From: Streptosporangiales bacterium | GTDB taxonomy: Bacteria; Actinomycetota; Actinomycetes; Streptosporangiales; WHST01 | Reading direction: 5' to 3' | DNA length: 64,000 bases | Assembly (NCBI GenBank): GCA_009379955.1 | Contig: WHST01000014.1 | Span: 1 to 64,000, forward strand | Translations under genes and position numbers: made by a program | In this document: positions 39,239 through 51,967 of the stretch, in pieces | How positions within the stretch are numbered: the stretch's first letter is position 1 | Layout: every line of letters begins with the position of its first letter | Notes under the pieces: model-generated | Databases searched by the model: none | Told to the model about the DNA's origin: nothing | What the model saw: only the letters and a program-made list of their open reading frames with translations

Positions 39239-41362
39239 TCAGTCGGTCGACGCGGCGGCGGGCGTGTCGGTCTTCATCGACCTCAGCAGCAGATGCGAGA
39301 CGTCGACCACCTCGACGCCGTCGCGGGCCGCGCCCTCGCTCTGTTTCGCCTTGATCGCGTCGCCGAGCATGACCAGGCAGTACGGGCATGCGGTCGACAC
39401 GGTGTCGGGGTCGAGGGCGAGCGCCTCCTCGACACGCTCGGTGTTGACCCGCTTGCCGATGGTCTCCTCCATCCACATCCGCGCGCCACCCGCGCCGCAG
39501 CAGAAGCCGCGGTCCTTGCACCGGTGCATCTCCTGGGAGGTGAGCCCGGGCACGCTGCCGAGCAGCTCGCGAGGCGGGGTGTAGACCTTGTTGTGCCGGC
39601 CGAGGAAGCAGGGATCGTGGTAGGTGACCTTCTCCTCGACCGCCGTGACGGGCTTGAGTCGGCTCTCGTCGACGAGCCGGGCGAGCAGCTGGGTGTGGTG
39701 GATCGTCTCGTAGTTCCCGCCGATCTGCGGGTACTCCCTGGCGATGGTGTTGAAGCAGTGCGGGCAGGTGGCGACGATCTTCTTCGCGCCGAGCTCGTTG
39801 AGGGTCTCGACGTTCTGCTGCGCGAGCATCTGGTAGACGAACTCGTTGCCCAGCCGCCGCGCCGGGTCGCCGGTGCAGCTCTCCGTCGGGCCGAGGACGG
39901 CGAACTCGACGCCGGCCATGTGCAGTAGCTCCGCCACCGCGCGGGTCGTCTTCTTCGCACGGTCCTCCAGTGCGCCCGCGCAGCCGACCCAGAACAGGTA
40001 CTCCACGTCGTCGGGGATGGAGTCCTCGACGACGCGGACCTCGAACGGCAGACCCTTGGTCCAGTCGAGCCGCGCCGAGGCGTTCATGCCCCAGGGGTTG
40101 CCCTTGTTCTCGAGGTTCTTCAGCATCGTGCCGGCCTCGGAGGGGAAGTTCGACTCGATGAGCACCTGGTAGCGGCGCATGTCGGCGATGTGGTCGATGT
40201 GCTCGATGTCGACGGGGCACTGCTCGACACAGGCGCCGCAGTTGGTGCACGACCACAGCACGTCGGGGTCGATCACGCCGTTCACGTCCGTGCCGCCGAC
40301 GAGCGGCCGCGCGGCCTCGGCCTTGAGGGCGTCGGGCAGCGCGTCGCGTTGGTCCTCGGGCGTCAGCAGGTACGGCGCCTTCGCATACAGGTGGTCGCGC
40401 AGGTCGGTGATGAGCATCTTCGGCGACAGCGGCTTGTCGGTGTTCCACGCCGGGCACTGTGACTGACAGCGGCCGCACTCGGTGCAGGTGGCGAAGTCGA
40501 GGAGGCCCTTCCACGTGAAGTCCTCGATCTTGCCGCGCCCGAAGACATCGGTGTCGGGGTCGGCCTCCTCGAAGTCGAGCGGCTTGCCGTTGCTCGTCAT
40601 CGGCAGCAGCGGGCCGAGGGCGTCGGGACGGCGGGACGTGAGGACGTTCGGAGGCGCCAGGACGATGTGCATGTGCTTGCTGTGCACGACGATGATCAGG
40701 AAGCTCAGCATCACCGCGAGGTGGGCGAGGATCATCACGGTGGCCAGCACCTCACCGGCCGGCTGGCCGATCGGCGCCAGCGCCGTCGCCACCAGCTCAG
40801 ACATCCACGCGCCGCTCTCGTACGGGAACTCGCCGGCGACGATCGCGGCGGCGCGCAGCACGAACAGCGTCCAGATGACGTTGAAGATCATGAAGAGGAT
40901 GAGCCAGGCGCCGCCGAGGTGCGAGCCCTTGAAGCGCGACCTGCGGTCGAGGCGCTTCGGCGAGTTACGCACCCGGATGACCGCGAACACGACCAGCGAG
41001 AGCAGACACAACACGGCGATGGTGTCCTGCAGGAAGCCGAGCGCCGGCCAGGTGCCGATCAGCGGGATGTGGAAGTGCGGGTCGAACAGCGCACCATACG
41101 CCTCGATGTAGACGGTGAGCAGGACGAGGAACGCCCAGAACGTGAACGCGTGCGCGAGACCAGGCACCGACCACTTCAGCAGCTTGCGCTGGCCGAGCAC
41201 CTCGGTGACCTGCGTGCCGAGCCGGCGGCCGATGCCCTCGGTGCGGTCCGGCGCGGGCTGGCCGGTGCGCACCACCCGATAGAACCACCACAGCCGGCGG
41301 CCGGCCACCACGGCCGCCACCACCGTCAGACCGAGACCGACAACGATCCGTACCCACATCAC
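39239..41362 (-). CDS. membrane-bound Fe-S oxidoreductase (CCG-domain, heterodisulfide-reductase-like)
   Basis: A 707-residue protein. About five membrane helices in the first 240 residues are followed by two [4Fe-4S] clusters ([12 protein letters not shown] and [12 protein letters not shown]) and two CCG domains with late cysteines (CPHCFN, CCGAGG, CPYCLV). It resembles the conserved actinobacterial Fe-S reductase type of Rv0338c and GlpC/HdrD proteins, passing electrons between a quinone and an unknown partner. It is divergent from dnaK. Confidence 0.85.
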   Translation of the reverse strand: MMWVRIVVGLGLTVVAAVVAGRRLWWFYRVVRTGQPAPDRTEGIGRRLGTQVTEVLGQRKLLKWSVPGLAHAFTFWAFLVLLTVYIEAYGALFDPHFHIPLIGTWPALGFLQDTIAVLCLLSLVVFAVIRVRNSPKRLDRRSRFKGSHLGGAWLILFMIFNVIWTLFVLRAAAIVAGEFPYESGAWMSELVATALAPIGQPAGEVLATVMILAHLAVMLSFLIIVVHSKHMHIVLAPPNVLTSRRPDALGPLLPMTSNGKPLDFEEADPDTDVFGRGKIEDFTWKGLLDFATCTECGRCQSQCPAWNTDKPLSPKMLITDLRDHLYAKAPYLLTPEDQRDALPDALKAEAARPLVGGTDVNGVIDPDVLWSCTNCGACVEQCPVDIEHIDHIADMRRYQVLIESNFPSEAGTMLKNLENKGNPWGMNASARLDWTKGLPFEVRVVEDSIPDDVEYLFWVGCAGALEDRAKKTTRAVAELLHMAGVEFAVLGPTESCTGDPARRLGNEFVYQMLAQQNVETLNELGAKKIVATCPHCFNTIAREYPQIGGNYETIHHTQLLARLVDESRLKPVTAVEEKVTYHDPCFLGRHNKVYTPPRELLGSVPGLTSQEMHRCKDRGFCCGAGGARMWMEETIGKRVNTERVEEALALDPDTVSTACPYCLVMLGDAIKAKQSEGAARDGVEVVDVSHLLLRSMKTDTPAAASTD

Positions 41363-41507
41363 GACACGATCACCTCGGGGGCCTCCTCGGGGCCGGCGCG
41401 GGCCAGGGACGCGTACAGACTAGATGTTACCCGTCGGTAACCAAGGGACCCGCTCACCCCTCGGGATGCGGGGTTTCCGCACCCACGACCCGCGCTCGCG
41501 TAGTAAA

Positions 41508-41528
41508 GTTGAGTCCAATGGACTCAAG
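41508..41528. promoter_or_regulatory. HAIR element 1 (HspR operator)
   Basis: GTTGAGT-N7-ACTCAAG, one base from the CTTGAGT-N7-ACTCAAG consensus of the HspR-associated inverted repeat. It lies upstream of the dnaK promoter. Confidence 0.85.
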
Positions 41529-41532
41529 GAGC

Positions 41533-41561
41533 TTGACGATCGGAATCGACCTGTCTAGCTT
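41533..41561 (+). promoter_or_regulatory. dnaK promoter
   Basis: TTGACG (41533-41538), 17-bp spacer, TAGCTT (41556-41561), placed between the two HAIR elements and about 55 bp before the dnaK ATG. Confidence 0.6.
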
Positions 41562-41580
41562 TGAGCCCGTAGCACTCAAT
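41560..41580. promoter_or_regulatory. HAIR element 2 (HspR operator)
   Basis: TTTGAGC-N7-ACTCAAT, a weaker HAIR copy overlapping the -10 box and start point. Binding here would shut off dnaK when HspR and DnaK are in excess. Confidence 0.7.
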
Positions 41581-41613
41581 CTTCTTTCCAAGCTGGTCAA
41601 CGGAGGCAACCTG

Positions 41614-43530
41614 ATGGGACGAGCGGTCGGGATCGACCTGGGGACGACGAATTCGGTGGTGTCGGTCCTTGAAGGCGGTGAGGGCACTGTCATCGCGAAT
41701 GCCGAGGGAGCGCGTATCACGCCGTCGGTCGTGGCGTTCGCGAAGAACGGCGAGGTGCTCGTTGGTGAGGTCGCTAAGCGGCAGGCGGTGACGAATGCTG
41801 ACCGTACGATCCGTTCGGTTAAGCGGCACATGGGCACTGGTTGGTCTACTGAGGCCGATGGTAAGACCTACAAGCCGCAGCAGATCTCCGCGTTCATCTT
41901 GCAGAAGCTCAAGCGCGATGCGGAGGGTTACCTCGGTGAGGACGTCACTGATGCGGTCGTGACTGTGCCGGCGTATTTCGACGACGCGCAGCGGCAGGCG
42001 ACGAAGGAGGCCGGGGAGATCGCGGGGCTGAACGTGCTGCGGATCATCAATGAGCCGACGGCTGCCGCGCTGGCGTACGGGCTCGACAAGCAGGAGGATC
42101 AGACGATCCTCGTCTTCGACCTTGGTGGCGGTACGTTCGACGTGTCGCTGCTCGACGTGGCGAAGGACGACGATGGTTTCTCCACGATCGAGGTGAAGGC
42201 CACCAATGGCGACAACCACCTTGGTGGTGACGACTGGGACCAGCGGGTCGTCGACTGGTTGGTCGACCGGTTCAAGGCCGCCAACGGTATCGATCTGTCG
42301 AAGGACAAGATGGCGATGCAGCGGATCCGTGAGCAGGCGGAGAAGGCGAAGATCGAGCTGTCGACCACGCAGCAGACCTCGATCAACCTGCCGTATATCA
42401 CTGTCGACGGTGACAAGAACCCGCTGTTCATCGACGAGTCGCTGAGCCGTGCGCAGTTCCAGCAGATGACGTCTGATCTGACTGACCGGTGTAAGGCGCC
42501 GTTCCACCAGGTCATCAAGGACGCCCGTGTCGACGTCTCGAAGATCGACCAGGTCGTGCTGGTCGGCGGATCGACCCGGATGCCCGCGGTGCAGGAGCTC
42601 GTGCGTGAGCTGACCGGTGGCAAGGAGCCGAACAAGGGCGTGAACCCGGACGAGGTCGTCGCTGTCGGTGCCACGCTGCAGTCCGGTGTGCTGAAGGGCG
42701 AGGTCAAGGACGTCCTGCTCCTCGACGTCACACCGCTGTCGCTCGGCATCGAGACCAAGGGCGGCATCTTCACCCGGCTGATCGAGCGCAACACCACGAT
42801 CCCGACGCGGAAGTCGGAGATCTTCACCACGGCGGACGACAACCAGCCGACGGTGGGCATCCAAGTCTACCAGGGTGAGCGTGACATCGCGGCGTACAAC
42901 AAGAAGCTCGGCACGTTCGAGCTCGATGGGCTGCCGCCCGCGCCGCGGGGTGTGCCGCAGGTCGAGGTCGCGTTCGACATCGACGCCAACGGCATCGTCA
43001 ATGTCTCGGCGAAGGACCTCGCGACCGGTAAGAACCAGTCGATGACCATCTCCGGCGGCTCGGCGCTGCCGAAGGAGGACATCGCGAAGATGGTCCGCGA
43101 CGCCGAGGAGTACGCCGAGGCCGACCGCAAGGAGCGGGAGAAGGCCGAGATCCGTAACCAGGGCGAGACGCTCGTCTACTCGACCGAGAAGCTGCTCAAG
43201 GAGAACGCCGACAAGATCCCGGCCGACCGCAAGTCCGAGGTCGACGACGCGCTCGCCGAGGCGAAGAAGGCGCTCGAGGGCAACGACCTCGACACCATCA
43301 AGAACAGCGTCGAGAAGCTCGGCAACGCGAGCCAGCAGCTCGGTGCGGCGATGTACGCGCAGGCGCAGCAGGAGCAGCAGGCGGCCCAGCAGGGCGGCCC
43401 GCAGGCCGACGCCGGTGACGCCGGTGATGCCGGCGGCTCCGACTCGCAGCAGTCGGCGACCGACGACGACGTCGTCGACGCCGAGATCGTCGACGAGGAC
43501 AACACCAAGCGCGAGGGCGGCGGCGCATGA
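41614..43530 (+). CDS. dnaK: chaperone DnaK (Hsp70)
   Basis: A 638-residue Hsp70. The ATPase domain starts [15 protein letters not shown]; the phosphate-binding [12 protein letters not shown] and the GGSTRMPAV loop are present; the substrate domain follows near 375 and the lid region ends in an acidic tail. GGAGG is 8 nt upstream of the ATG; the region before it is regulatory. Codon choice is plainer (more GGT, GAG-like codons), fitting high expression. It folds proteins with GrpE and DnaJ and serves as HspR co-repressor. Confidence 0.97.
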   Translation: MGRAVGIDLGTTNSVVSVLEGGEGTVIANAEGARITPSVVAFAKNGEVLVGEVAKRQAVTNADRTIRSVKRHMGTGWSTEADGKTYKPQQISAFILQKLKRDAEGYLGEDVTDAVVTVPAYFDDAQRQATKEAGEIAGLNVLRIINEPTAAALAYGLDKQEDQTILVFDLGGGTFDVSLLDVAKDDDGFSTIEVKATNGDNHLGGDDWDQRVVDWLVDRFKAANGIDLSKDKMAMQRIREQAEKAKIELSTTQQTSINLPYITVDGDKNPLFIDESLSRAQFQQMTSDLTDRCKAPFHQVIKDARVDVSKIDQVVLVGGSTRMPAVQELVRELTGGKEPNKGVNPDEVVAVGATLQSGVLKGEVKDVLLLDVTPLSLGIETKGGIFTRLIERNTTIPTRKSEIFTTADDNQPTVGIQVYQGERDIAAYNKKLGTFELDGLPPAPRGVPQVEVAFDIDANGIVNVSAKDLATGKNQSMTISGGSALPKEDIAKMVRDAEEYAEADRKEREKAEIRNQGETLVYSTEKLLKENADKIPADRKSEVDDALAEAKKALEGNDLDTIKNSVEKLGNASQQLGAAMYAQAQQEQQAAQQGGPQADAGDAGDAGGSDSQQSATDDDVVDAEIVDEDNTKREGGGA

Positions 43531-44228
43531 CTCCAGCGACAGGTCCTGAGGGTCCGTCGCCGGAGGAACAGGGTGGCTTCGTCTTCCGAGACAGGCGCAG
43601 GATCGACCCCGAGACGGGCGAGGTCCGCACCCCCGAGCAGGAGCCGGCCGGCGAGTCGGCTCCTGCCGCGGGCGGCGCCGCGACCGGTGAGCCTCCCGCC
43701 GACGGCGACGAGGTGGCGGACCTGCGCATGGCACTCGCCGAGCGCACCGCCGACGTCCAACGCGTCCAGGCCGAGTACGTCAACTACCGCAGGCGCGTCG
43801 ACCGCGACCGTGAGGCGCTGAAGGCCGAGACCACCGGCAAGGTGCTCGGCGCCCTCCTCCCGGTGCTCGACGACCTCGACCGGGCCAGGGAGCACGGCGA
43901 GCTCGAGGGCGGCTTCAAGGCCGTCGCCGAGGCGTTGGAGCGGATCACCAGCGGGCTGGGTCTGGAGCGGTACGGCGCGGAGGGCGAGCCCTTCGATCCG
44001 ACCGTCCACGAGGCGCTGACCCACGAGTACTCCGCCGACGTCGACGGCATCGTGGCCACCCGCATCTACCAGCCCGGCTACCGGGTGGGCACGCGCATCC
44101 TGCGTGCGGCCCGCGTCGCGGTGACCGAGGCCGAGGGCGGCGCGGTGCCGGCGTCGGTCGAGGGTGCGCTCACCCTCGACGACACGCCGGGCGACGAGGC
44201 CACCGGCGGCGACAGCACGACGTCCTGA
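43527..44228 (+). CDS. grpE: nucleotide exchange factor GrpE
   Basis: A 233-residue GrpE. A long disordered N-terminus (about 1-65) precedes the coiled coil and the dimer/beta domain; the typical [20 protein letters not shown] and [14 protein letters not shown] segments are clear. It releases ADP from DnaK. ATG overlaps the dnaK stop (ATGA). Confidence 0.95.
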   Translation: MTPATGPEGPSPEEQGGFVFRDRRRIDPETGEVRTPEQEPAGESAPAAGGAATGEPPADGDEVADLRMALAERTADVQRVQAEYVNYRRRVDRDREALKAETTGKVLGALLPVLDDLDRAREHGELEGGFKAVAEALERITSGLGLERYGAEGEPFDPTVHEALTHEYSADVDGIVATRIYQPGYRVGTRILRAARVAVTEAEGGAVPASVEGALTLDDTPGDEATGGDSTTS

Positions 44229-44357
44229 GAGGGCGACATTGAGTACTTCTAAGCGCAGGAGCTCGACGAGCGCGGTGGAGGTAGGGGTTGCGTCACTGCC
44301 CATACCACGTGCAGCCAGCTCGCGGCCCCTGCCGGAGGCGCGGGAGGAGGCGGGCGC

Positions 44358-45515
44358 GTGAGTACCAGGGATTACGTGGAGAAGGACTACTACAAGGTCC
44401 TGGGCGTCACCAAGGACGCCGGCACCGCGGAGATCAAGAAGGCGTACCGCAAGCTCGCGCGCCAGTATCACCCGGACTCGAACAAGAACGACGCGGACGC
44501 CGAGGAGCGGTTCAAGGCGATCTCCGAGGCGTACGACGTCCTCGCCGACGAGAAACGGCGCAAGGAGTACGACGAGGCGCGCACCCTGTTCGGCGGGGGC
44601 GGTGGGTTCCGCTTCCCCGGCAGCTCCGGGGGCGGCCAGACGTTCGACTTCGGCGACCTCTTCGGCGGGAGCGGCACGTCGACCAACCAGGGCGGCGGCC
44701 TCGGTGACCTGCTCGGTGGCCTGTTCGGTCAGCGCGGCAGGCCGGGGCCCACGACGGGCACGTCCGCGCGGCGGGCCCGGCGGGGTGCCGACATCGAGAC
44801 CGAGGCGACGCTGTCGTTCGACGACGCCATCGCCGGCACGACCGTGCCGATCAAGATGACGAGCCCGCGTCCGTGCCCGAAGTGCTCGGGCACGGGGGCC
44901 AAGGCCGGCAGCCTGCCTCGGGTCTGCCCGACCTGTGAGGGCACGGGCGTGACGGCGAAGGGGCAGGGCGGTTTCGCGCTGTCCGAGCCGTGCCGCGACT
45001 GCCGTGGCCGCGGTCTCGTCGTCGACGACCCGTGCGACATGTGCGCCGGCAGCGGGCGCGCGACGAGCGAGCACACCGTCCGGGCACGCATCCCCGCCGG
45101 TGTCGCCGACGGTCAGCGCATCCGGCTGCGGGGCAAGGGCGCGCCGGGGGAGAACGGCGGCAACGCCGGCGATCTCTACATCCTGGTGCGGGTCACACCG
45201 CACGACACGTTCGGCCGCAGCGCGGACAACCTCACCGTCCAGGTGCCGGTGTCGTTCCCCGACGCCGTGCTGGGCGGCGAGGTACGCGTGCCCACGCTGG
45301 AGGGCTCGCGGGTCACGCTGCGGGTGCCGGCCGGCACGCCCAACGGGCGCGTCTTCCGGGTCCGCGGGCGAGGCGTGCTCCGCAAGGACGGCACCAGGGG
45401 CGATCTGCTGGCGACCGTGCAGGTCGAGGTGCCCGACCAGGTCGACGACGAGGCACGCGGCCTGCTCGAGAAGTACCGGGCGGCGACGTCAGGCGACGAG
45501 GGCACGTCGACGTAG
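44358..45515 (+). CDS. dnaJ: chaperone DnaJ
   Basis: A 385-residue type I DnaJ. J-domain with HPD ([10 protein letters not shown], near 40), Gly/Phe-rich linker (about 75-130), four zinc motifs of which [24 protein letters not shown] and CDMCAGSG are visible, then the C-terminal substrate domains. GTG start; 130 bp after grpE with no clear terminator between. It presents substrates to DnaK and stimulates ATP hydrolysis. Confidence 0.95.
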   Translation: MSTRDYVEKDYYKVLGVTKDAGTAEIKKAYRKLARQYHPDSNKNDADAEERFKAISEAYDVLADEKRRKEYDEARTLFGGGGGFRFPGSSGGGQTFDFGDLFGGSGTSTNQGGGLGDLLGGLFGQRGRPGPTTGTSARRARRGADIETEATLSFDDAIAGTTVPIKMTSPRPCPKCSGTGAKAGSLPRVCPTCEGTGVTAKGQGGFALSEPCRDCRGRGLVVDDPCDMCAGSGRATSEHTVRARIPAGVADGQRIRLRGKGAPGENGGNAGDLYILVRVTPHDTFGRSADNLTVQVPVSFPDAVLGGEVRVPTLEGSRVTLRVPAGTPNGRVFRVRGRGVLRKDGTRGDLLATVQVEVPDQVDDEARGLLEKYRAATSGDEGTST

Positions 45516-45531
45516 GGAGGGGTGTGACGGC

Positions 45532-45975
45532 GTGAGCGATCACTTCGAGTTGACTGACGAGACGCCGGTCTACGTGATCTCGGTGGCGTCGCAGCTCGCC
45601 GGCATGCATCCGCAGACGCTCCGGCAGTACGACCGTCTCGGCCTCGTGTCGCCCGACCGTACGCCGGGGCGCGGTCGCCGCTACTCGTTGCGCGACATCG
45701 AGCTGCTCCGCGAGGTGCAGCGCCTCTCCCAGGAGGGCGTCAACCTCGCGGGCATCAAGCGGCTGCTCGCCCTGCAGCAGCAGGTGACGCGGCTCGCGGT
45801 GCGCGTCGTCCAGCTCGAGCAGGAGCTCGCCGTCGCGCACACCACGCTCAGGCGCGCGCAGTCGTCACCGCCGCAGTCGGGGCCACGGACCGCGAGCCCC
45901 CGTGGACAGGCCCGTGACGTGCGGCGCGTCGACGAGACAGCCATCCTCCCGTGGCAGGCGCCGCGGGACCTCTGA
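45532..45975 (+). CDS. hspR: HspR heat-shock repressor (MerR family)
   Basis: A 147-residue MerR-type regulator. PVYVISVASQLAGMHPQTLR (about 12-31) is the winged-helix part; RTPGRGRRYSLRDIELLREV is the wing and the coiled coil follows. With DnaK it binds HAIR sites and represses the operon. GTG start 16 bp after dnaJ. The HAIR sites at 41508 and 41560 are its expected targets. Confidence 0.95.
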   Translation: MSDHFELTDETPVYVISVASQLAGMHPQTLRQYDRLGLVSPDRTPGRGRRYSLRDIELLREVQRLSQEGVNLAGIKRLLALQQQVTRLAVRVVQLEQELAVAHTTLRRAQSSPPQSGPRTASPRGQARDVRRVDETAILPWQAPRDL

Positions 45976-45993
45976 CGGGGGGACGACACAGCC

Positions 45994-48609
<2,616 letters not shown>

Positions 48610-48638
48610 GCCGTAGCACGCCGGGGGCGGGCGAGTCC

Positions 48639-48698
48639 GAACTCGTGAGGGGCACCCCCACCGCGTCATGGCACGGTGAGGGTGCCCCTCACGAGTTC
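48639..48698. terminator. 19-bp perfect hairpin, bidirectional terminator
   Basis: Arms 48639-48657 and 48680-48698 are exact complements, extended inward by CACCG/CGGTG pairs. It lies between convergent clpB and TetR genes; the right arm starts CACGGTGAGGGTGCC like the terminator at 6873-6922. Confidence 0.8.
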
Positions 48699-49341
48699 AG
48701 GTGGTCGAGGGGCGCGTGCCGAGGCCGGACTCCAGGGTCGCGAGGGCGCGTTCGCCCTGGGTGCGCACGGCGCGGGCCAGCTCCGGGCCCGGAGTGCCGG
48801 CGAGCAGCATGCGACGCACCGACGTGACGAGGGCGCGCTGCACGCCGACGAGGGCGTTGGCGACGACCCACGCCTCCACGTCGTCGTCGGGGCCGTCGAC
48901 CTCCGCGGCGAGGACCTCGGCCAGCGAGGCGATGCACTCGTCGAACGTCTGCCGCTCGCGCGCCCGCAGGGCCGGGCTGCCGGCGATCATCCGCGCGCCC
49001 GCGACGAGATCCTCCAGGGCGTCGGGATCGTGGTCGGCGAGCAGGCCCTGCGGGTACTCGAACACGAACCCGCGGAACGCGGCGGAAACAGGGACGCCGG
49101 GACCGCGGTTCCCGATGGCCTCGACGAGGGCGGTCTGGAACGCTTCCATCTGGCTGTAGACGAGATCTTCCTTCGTCGGGAAGTAGTTGAAGACGGTGGC
49201 CACGGAGACGTCCGCCCGCCTCGCCACCTCGGCCACGGTCACGGCGTCGAAGCCGCGCTCGACGAACAGTGCGTGCGCCGTCGTGGCGATCAGCTGCCTG
49301 GTCCGCTGCTTCTTGCGCTCCCGCAGTCCCTGCTCCGCCAT
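48697..49341 (-). CDS. TetR-family regulator
   Basis: A 214-residue TetR protein. HTH at about 32-52 (VTVAEVARRADVSVATVFNYF), followed by the PTKEDLVY segment. ATG at 49341 gives the usual N-terminus (MAEQGLRERKKQRTRQLI); the frame runs open further upstream. It is divergent from the membrane gene at 49425, its probable target with the LLM enzyme. Ligand unknown. Confidence 0.88.
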   Translation of the reverse strand: MAEQGLRERKKQRTRQLIATTAHALFVERGFDAVTVAEVARRADVSVATVFNYFPTKEDLVYSQMEAFQTALVEAIGNRGPGVPVSAAFRGFVFEYPQGLLADHDPDALEDLVAGARMIAGSPALRARERQTFDECIASLAEVLAAEVDGPDDDVEAWVVANALVGVQRALVTSVRRMLLAGTPGPELARAVRTQGERALATLESGLGTRPSTT

Positions 49342-49357
49342 GCCGGGAGCGTACCAC

Positions 49358-49386
49358 TTGACGTAGAGTCGATCGACGTTTAGAGT
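49358..49386 (+). promoter_or_regulatory. divergent promoter with TetR-type operator
   Basis: TTGACG (49358-49363), 17-bp spacer, TAGAGT (49381-49386). The palindrome GTCGATCGAC (49368-49377) sits in the spacer, well placed for repression of the plus-strand genes by TetR. Confidence 0.5.
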
Positions 49387-49424
49387 CACACTAACTTTAG
49401 ATCCGCCCGAGAACGGAGTCCCCC

Positions 49425-50375
49425 GTGTTCGACAGCCTCCGCCGACCCGGCTGGCCGCGGGTGCTCCTCGCCGCCGGTACGGTCCTGCTGGCCGCGATGG
49501 TGTTCCACCTCGTCGCGCTGGTCATCACCGGCGGACCGGTGACCGGGCCGGTGTCGCTGCGCAAGCCGGCGACGTTCGCCGAGACCGGGTGGCTCGTCGC
49601 GTGGTCGGTGGCGCTCGTGCTGCCGCTCCTGCGCACCCGCGCCTGGCAGCGCCATGTCATCGGCACCACCGTGCTCCTCTTCGGCTTCGTCGAGACCGCC
49701 GTGATCGGTTTCCAGGCGTGGCGGGGCGTGCCGAGCCACTACAACTTCACGACCCCGCTCGATGCGGCGCTCATGCGCGGCGGCGCTGCAGGCACCGCCG
49801 GGGTCTTCCTGGTCGGCGTCATCGTGCTGCTGGTCGTGGCGCTGCGCTCGCGCGCCACCGCCGCGAGCGTCCGCCTCGGCGTGACCGCGGGGATCGGCGT
49901 CCTGCTCGTCGGCTGCGTGATCGGGCTGGTGATGGTCTTCAACAACAGCGGTGTCTTCCAGGGCAGCGTCGGGGAGAACTTCACCCGCGAGATCGGACGC
50001 TACCTCGGTCCCGACGCGGCGACCGTCGGTCCGCAGTACCTGATGGTGCGCCCGTCGACCGACGGCGGTGACCTCGTCCTCGTCCACGCGATCGGCGTGC
50101 ACGGTCTGCTCCTGCTCGCGGTGCCGGCCGTGCTGCTCACCGGTACGGCGATGCGCCTGCGCCGCCAGCTGCGGACGGTCGCCGTCATGGTGGCGAGCGT
50201 CGGCACGGCGATGGTCCTGCTGCTCGTCCACGCGTTCCGGCAGTTGCCACTCGACCAGTTGCACCCGGTCACGCTCGCAGTCCTCGCGGGCTGCGCCGTG
50301 GCTCTCGGCGCCGCGTACCTCAGCGTCGCGGCCGCCCTGCTCAGACGACGCACCACCACACCCCAGGAGGTCTGA
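49425..50375 (+). CDS. multi-pass membrane protein
   Basis: A 316-residue protein with about eight hydrophobic segments (for example VLLAAGTVLLAAMVFHLVAL, VFLVGVIVLLVVAL, VHGLLLLAVPAVLL). No transporter motif is recognised. It starts with GTG after ACGGAG and ends 2 bp before the LLM-class enzyme gene, so the two form an operon controlled by the divergent TetR. Confidence 0.7.
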   Translation: MFDSLRRPGWPRVLLAAGTVLLAAMVFHLVALVITGGPVTGPVSLRKPATFAETGWLVAWSVALVLPLLRTRAWQRHVIGTTVLLFGFVETAVIGFQAWRGVPSHYNFTTPLDAALMRGGAAGTAGVFLVGVIVLLVVALRSRATAASVRLGVTAGIGVLLVGCVIGLVMVFNNSGVFQGSVGENFTREIGRYLGPDAATVGPQYLMVRPSTDGGDLVLVHAIGVHGLLLLAVPAVLLTGTAMRLRRQLRTVAVMVASVGTAMVLLLVHAFRQLPLDQLHPVTLAVLAGCAVALGAAYLSVAAALLRRRTTTPQEV

Positions 50376-50377
50376 CC

Positions 50378-51256
50378 ATGCGACTCAGTATCAGCGTCAC
50401 CAACTTCTCGTGGCGAGACGGTGACCTCGGCACGCGCCTCGCGCAGATCGCCCAGGCCGCCGACAGAGGCGGGATCGACGCCGTCTGGGTCGCCGACCAC
50501 CTGCTCCAGGCCGACCCGTACGGCGCGCGGCCGGGAGAGACCGAGATGCTTGAGGCGTACACCGCCCTCGGGTTCCTCGCCGGGGTCACCGAGCGGGTGC
50601 AGCTCGGCACGATGGTGACCGGCGTGACGTTCCGGCCGCCGGCGCTGCTGGTCAAGGCCGTCACCACGCTCGACGTACTGTCGAAGGGCCGCGCGGTGCT
50701 CGGCATCGGCGCCGGCTACGAGGCCGACGAGGCGGCCGCGATGGGGCTGCACATGCCGCCGATCCCGGAGCGGTTCGACCGGCTGGAGGAGACGCTGCGG
50801 ATCGCCAAGCAGATGTGGGCGGGCGACGAGTCTCCGTTCGAGGGCACGCACTACACGCTCACCGCCCCGGTCGGCAGCCCGGCGCCGGTCTCCCGCCCGC
50901 ACCCGCCGATCCTCGTCGGCGGCACGGGGGAGCGCCGCACGCTGCCGCTGGTCGCGAGGTACGCGGACGCGTGCCACGTGTTCGACATCCCTGACGGCGG
51001 CGCGACCGTGCGGCACAAGCTCGGCGTGCTCGCCAAGCTCTGCGACGAGATCGGGCGGCCGTACGACGAGATCGAGAAGACGATCGCCACCCGCCTCGCG
51101 GAAGGCGAGTCCGCCGAGGCGTTCGTCGCCCGGTGCGAGAGCTTCGTCGACCTCGGCATCGACCACGTGTCCCTCGTCACCACGGGCCCGTGGACCGACG
51201 AGAGCGTGGCCACCCTCGTCGCCGCGGCCCCGGGAATCGCCCGCCTGGGGAGGTGA
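50378..51256 (+). CDS. LLM-class F420-dependent oxidoreductase (TIGR03560-like)
   Basis: A 292-residue TIM-barrel enzyme of the luciferase-like monooxygenase class. VWVADHLLQADPYG, LGTMVTGVTFRPPALL, GRAVLGIGAGYEADEAAAMG and RPHPPILVGGTGERR are the signature stretches; the TIGR03560 subgroup uses F420. It probably oxidises or reduces an alcohol or aldehyde. It follows the membrane protein by 2 bp. Confidence 0.85.
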   Translation: MRLSISVTNFSWRDGDLGTRLAQIAQAADRGGIDAVWVADHLLQADPYGARPGETEMLEAYTALGFLAGVTERVQLGTMVTGVTFRPPALLVKAVTTLDVLSKGRAVLGIGAGYEADEAAAMGLHMPPIPERFDRLEETLRIAKQMWAGDESPFEGTHYTLTAPVGSPAPVSRPHPPILVGGTGERRTLPLVARYADACHVFDIPDGGATVRHKLGVLAKLCDEIGRPYDEIEKTIATRLAEGESAEAFVARCESFVDLGIDHVSLVTTGPWTDESVATLVAAAPGIARLGR

Positions 51257-51360
51257 CCGGCGCGGCCCCACGGCGCCTGTGGACAACGAACGACGCCTGC
51301 GGCGCTCCGCGATTAACGTGTGCCGGACCTCGCCGACCACACGACGTCAGGGGGCCGACC

Positions 51361-51948
51361 GTGACCTACAGCACGCACCAGCAGAACCCGTGGCAGCAGG
51401 GTGTAGTCGCGCCGGGGCGCCCGGCTCCGCCGTGGCTGCGACCGCAGGGCGGACCGTGGGGGCAACCGCCTCCGCCCGCCTTCCCGGCTGCCGGCGCGTA
51501 CGGCGGTCACCAGGAGGTGCGGCGTCCGGGCACGATCCTCGCCGCGACGATCATGGCCTACGTGGGGGCGGGTCCCCTGATGCTGTTCGGGGCCGTCATC
51601 CTTATCGGCTCGCTGAACGAGTCGTTCGTGGAGGGGTTCGCGGGAGCGGCGGGCCTCGGCGCCTCGCCGCTCGCGGACCAACGCATGCTGCTCCTCGGCA
51701 TGGGTGGCGGCTCGCTGCTGCTCGGACTCGCGGTGACCGTCCTGGCGTTGTTCGCGCAGCAGGGGCGCCAGTGGGCGCACATCACTCTCACCGTCGTCGG
51801 CGGGCTCTACACCGTGGTGAGTCTGGCGAGCGTGGGCAACGGGTCGCCGCAGAGCATCCTGGGAGCCACCTATGTCGGCGTCGCGGTCATGCTGCTGTGG
51901 ATCGGCGGCGCCGGGGCCCGGTACCGCAGTCGGAGGGCGCGTCGGTGA
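51361..51948 (+). CDS. membrane protein with Pro-rich N-terminus
   Basis: A 195-residue protein. The first ~55 residues are Pro/Gly/Gln-rich (disordered), followed by four hydrophobic helices. GTG start. No conserved family recognised; such proteins are common in actinobacteria as small integral proteins. It is single and convergent with the IMPase. Confidence 0.6.
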   Translation: MTYSTHQQNPWQQGVVAPGRPAPPWLRPQGGPWGQPPPPAFPAAGAYGGHQEVRRPGTILAATIMAYVGAGPLMLFGAVILIGSLNESFVEGFAGAAGLGASPLADQRMLLLGMGGGSLLLGLAVTVLALFAQQGRQWAHITLTVVGGLYTVVSLASVGNGSPQSILGATYVGVAVMLLWIGGAGARYRSRRARR

Positions 51949-51967
51949 CCACGCCTCGCCGCCGCAA

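Noticed and set aside
41524-43734. A 736-codon open frame on the minus strand opposite dnaK
   Set aside because: GC-rich codons of dnaK leave the opposite frame open. It has no ribosome-binding site or domain, and dnaK is certain.
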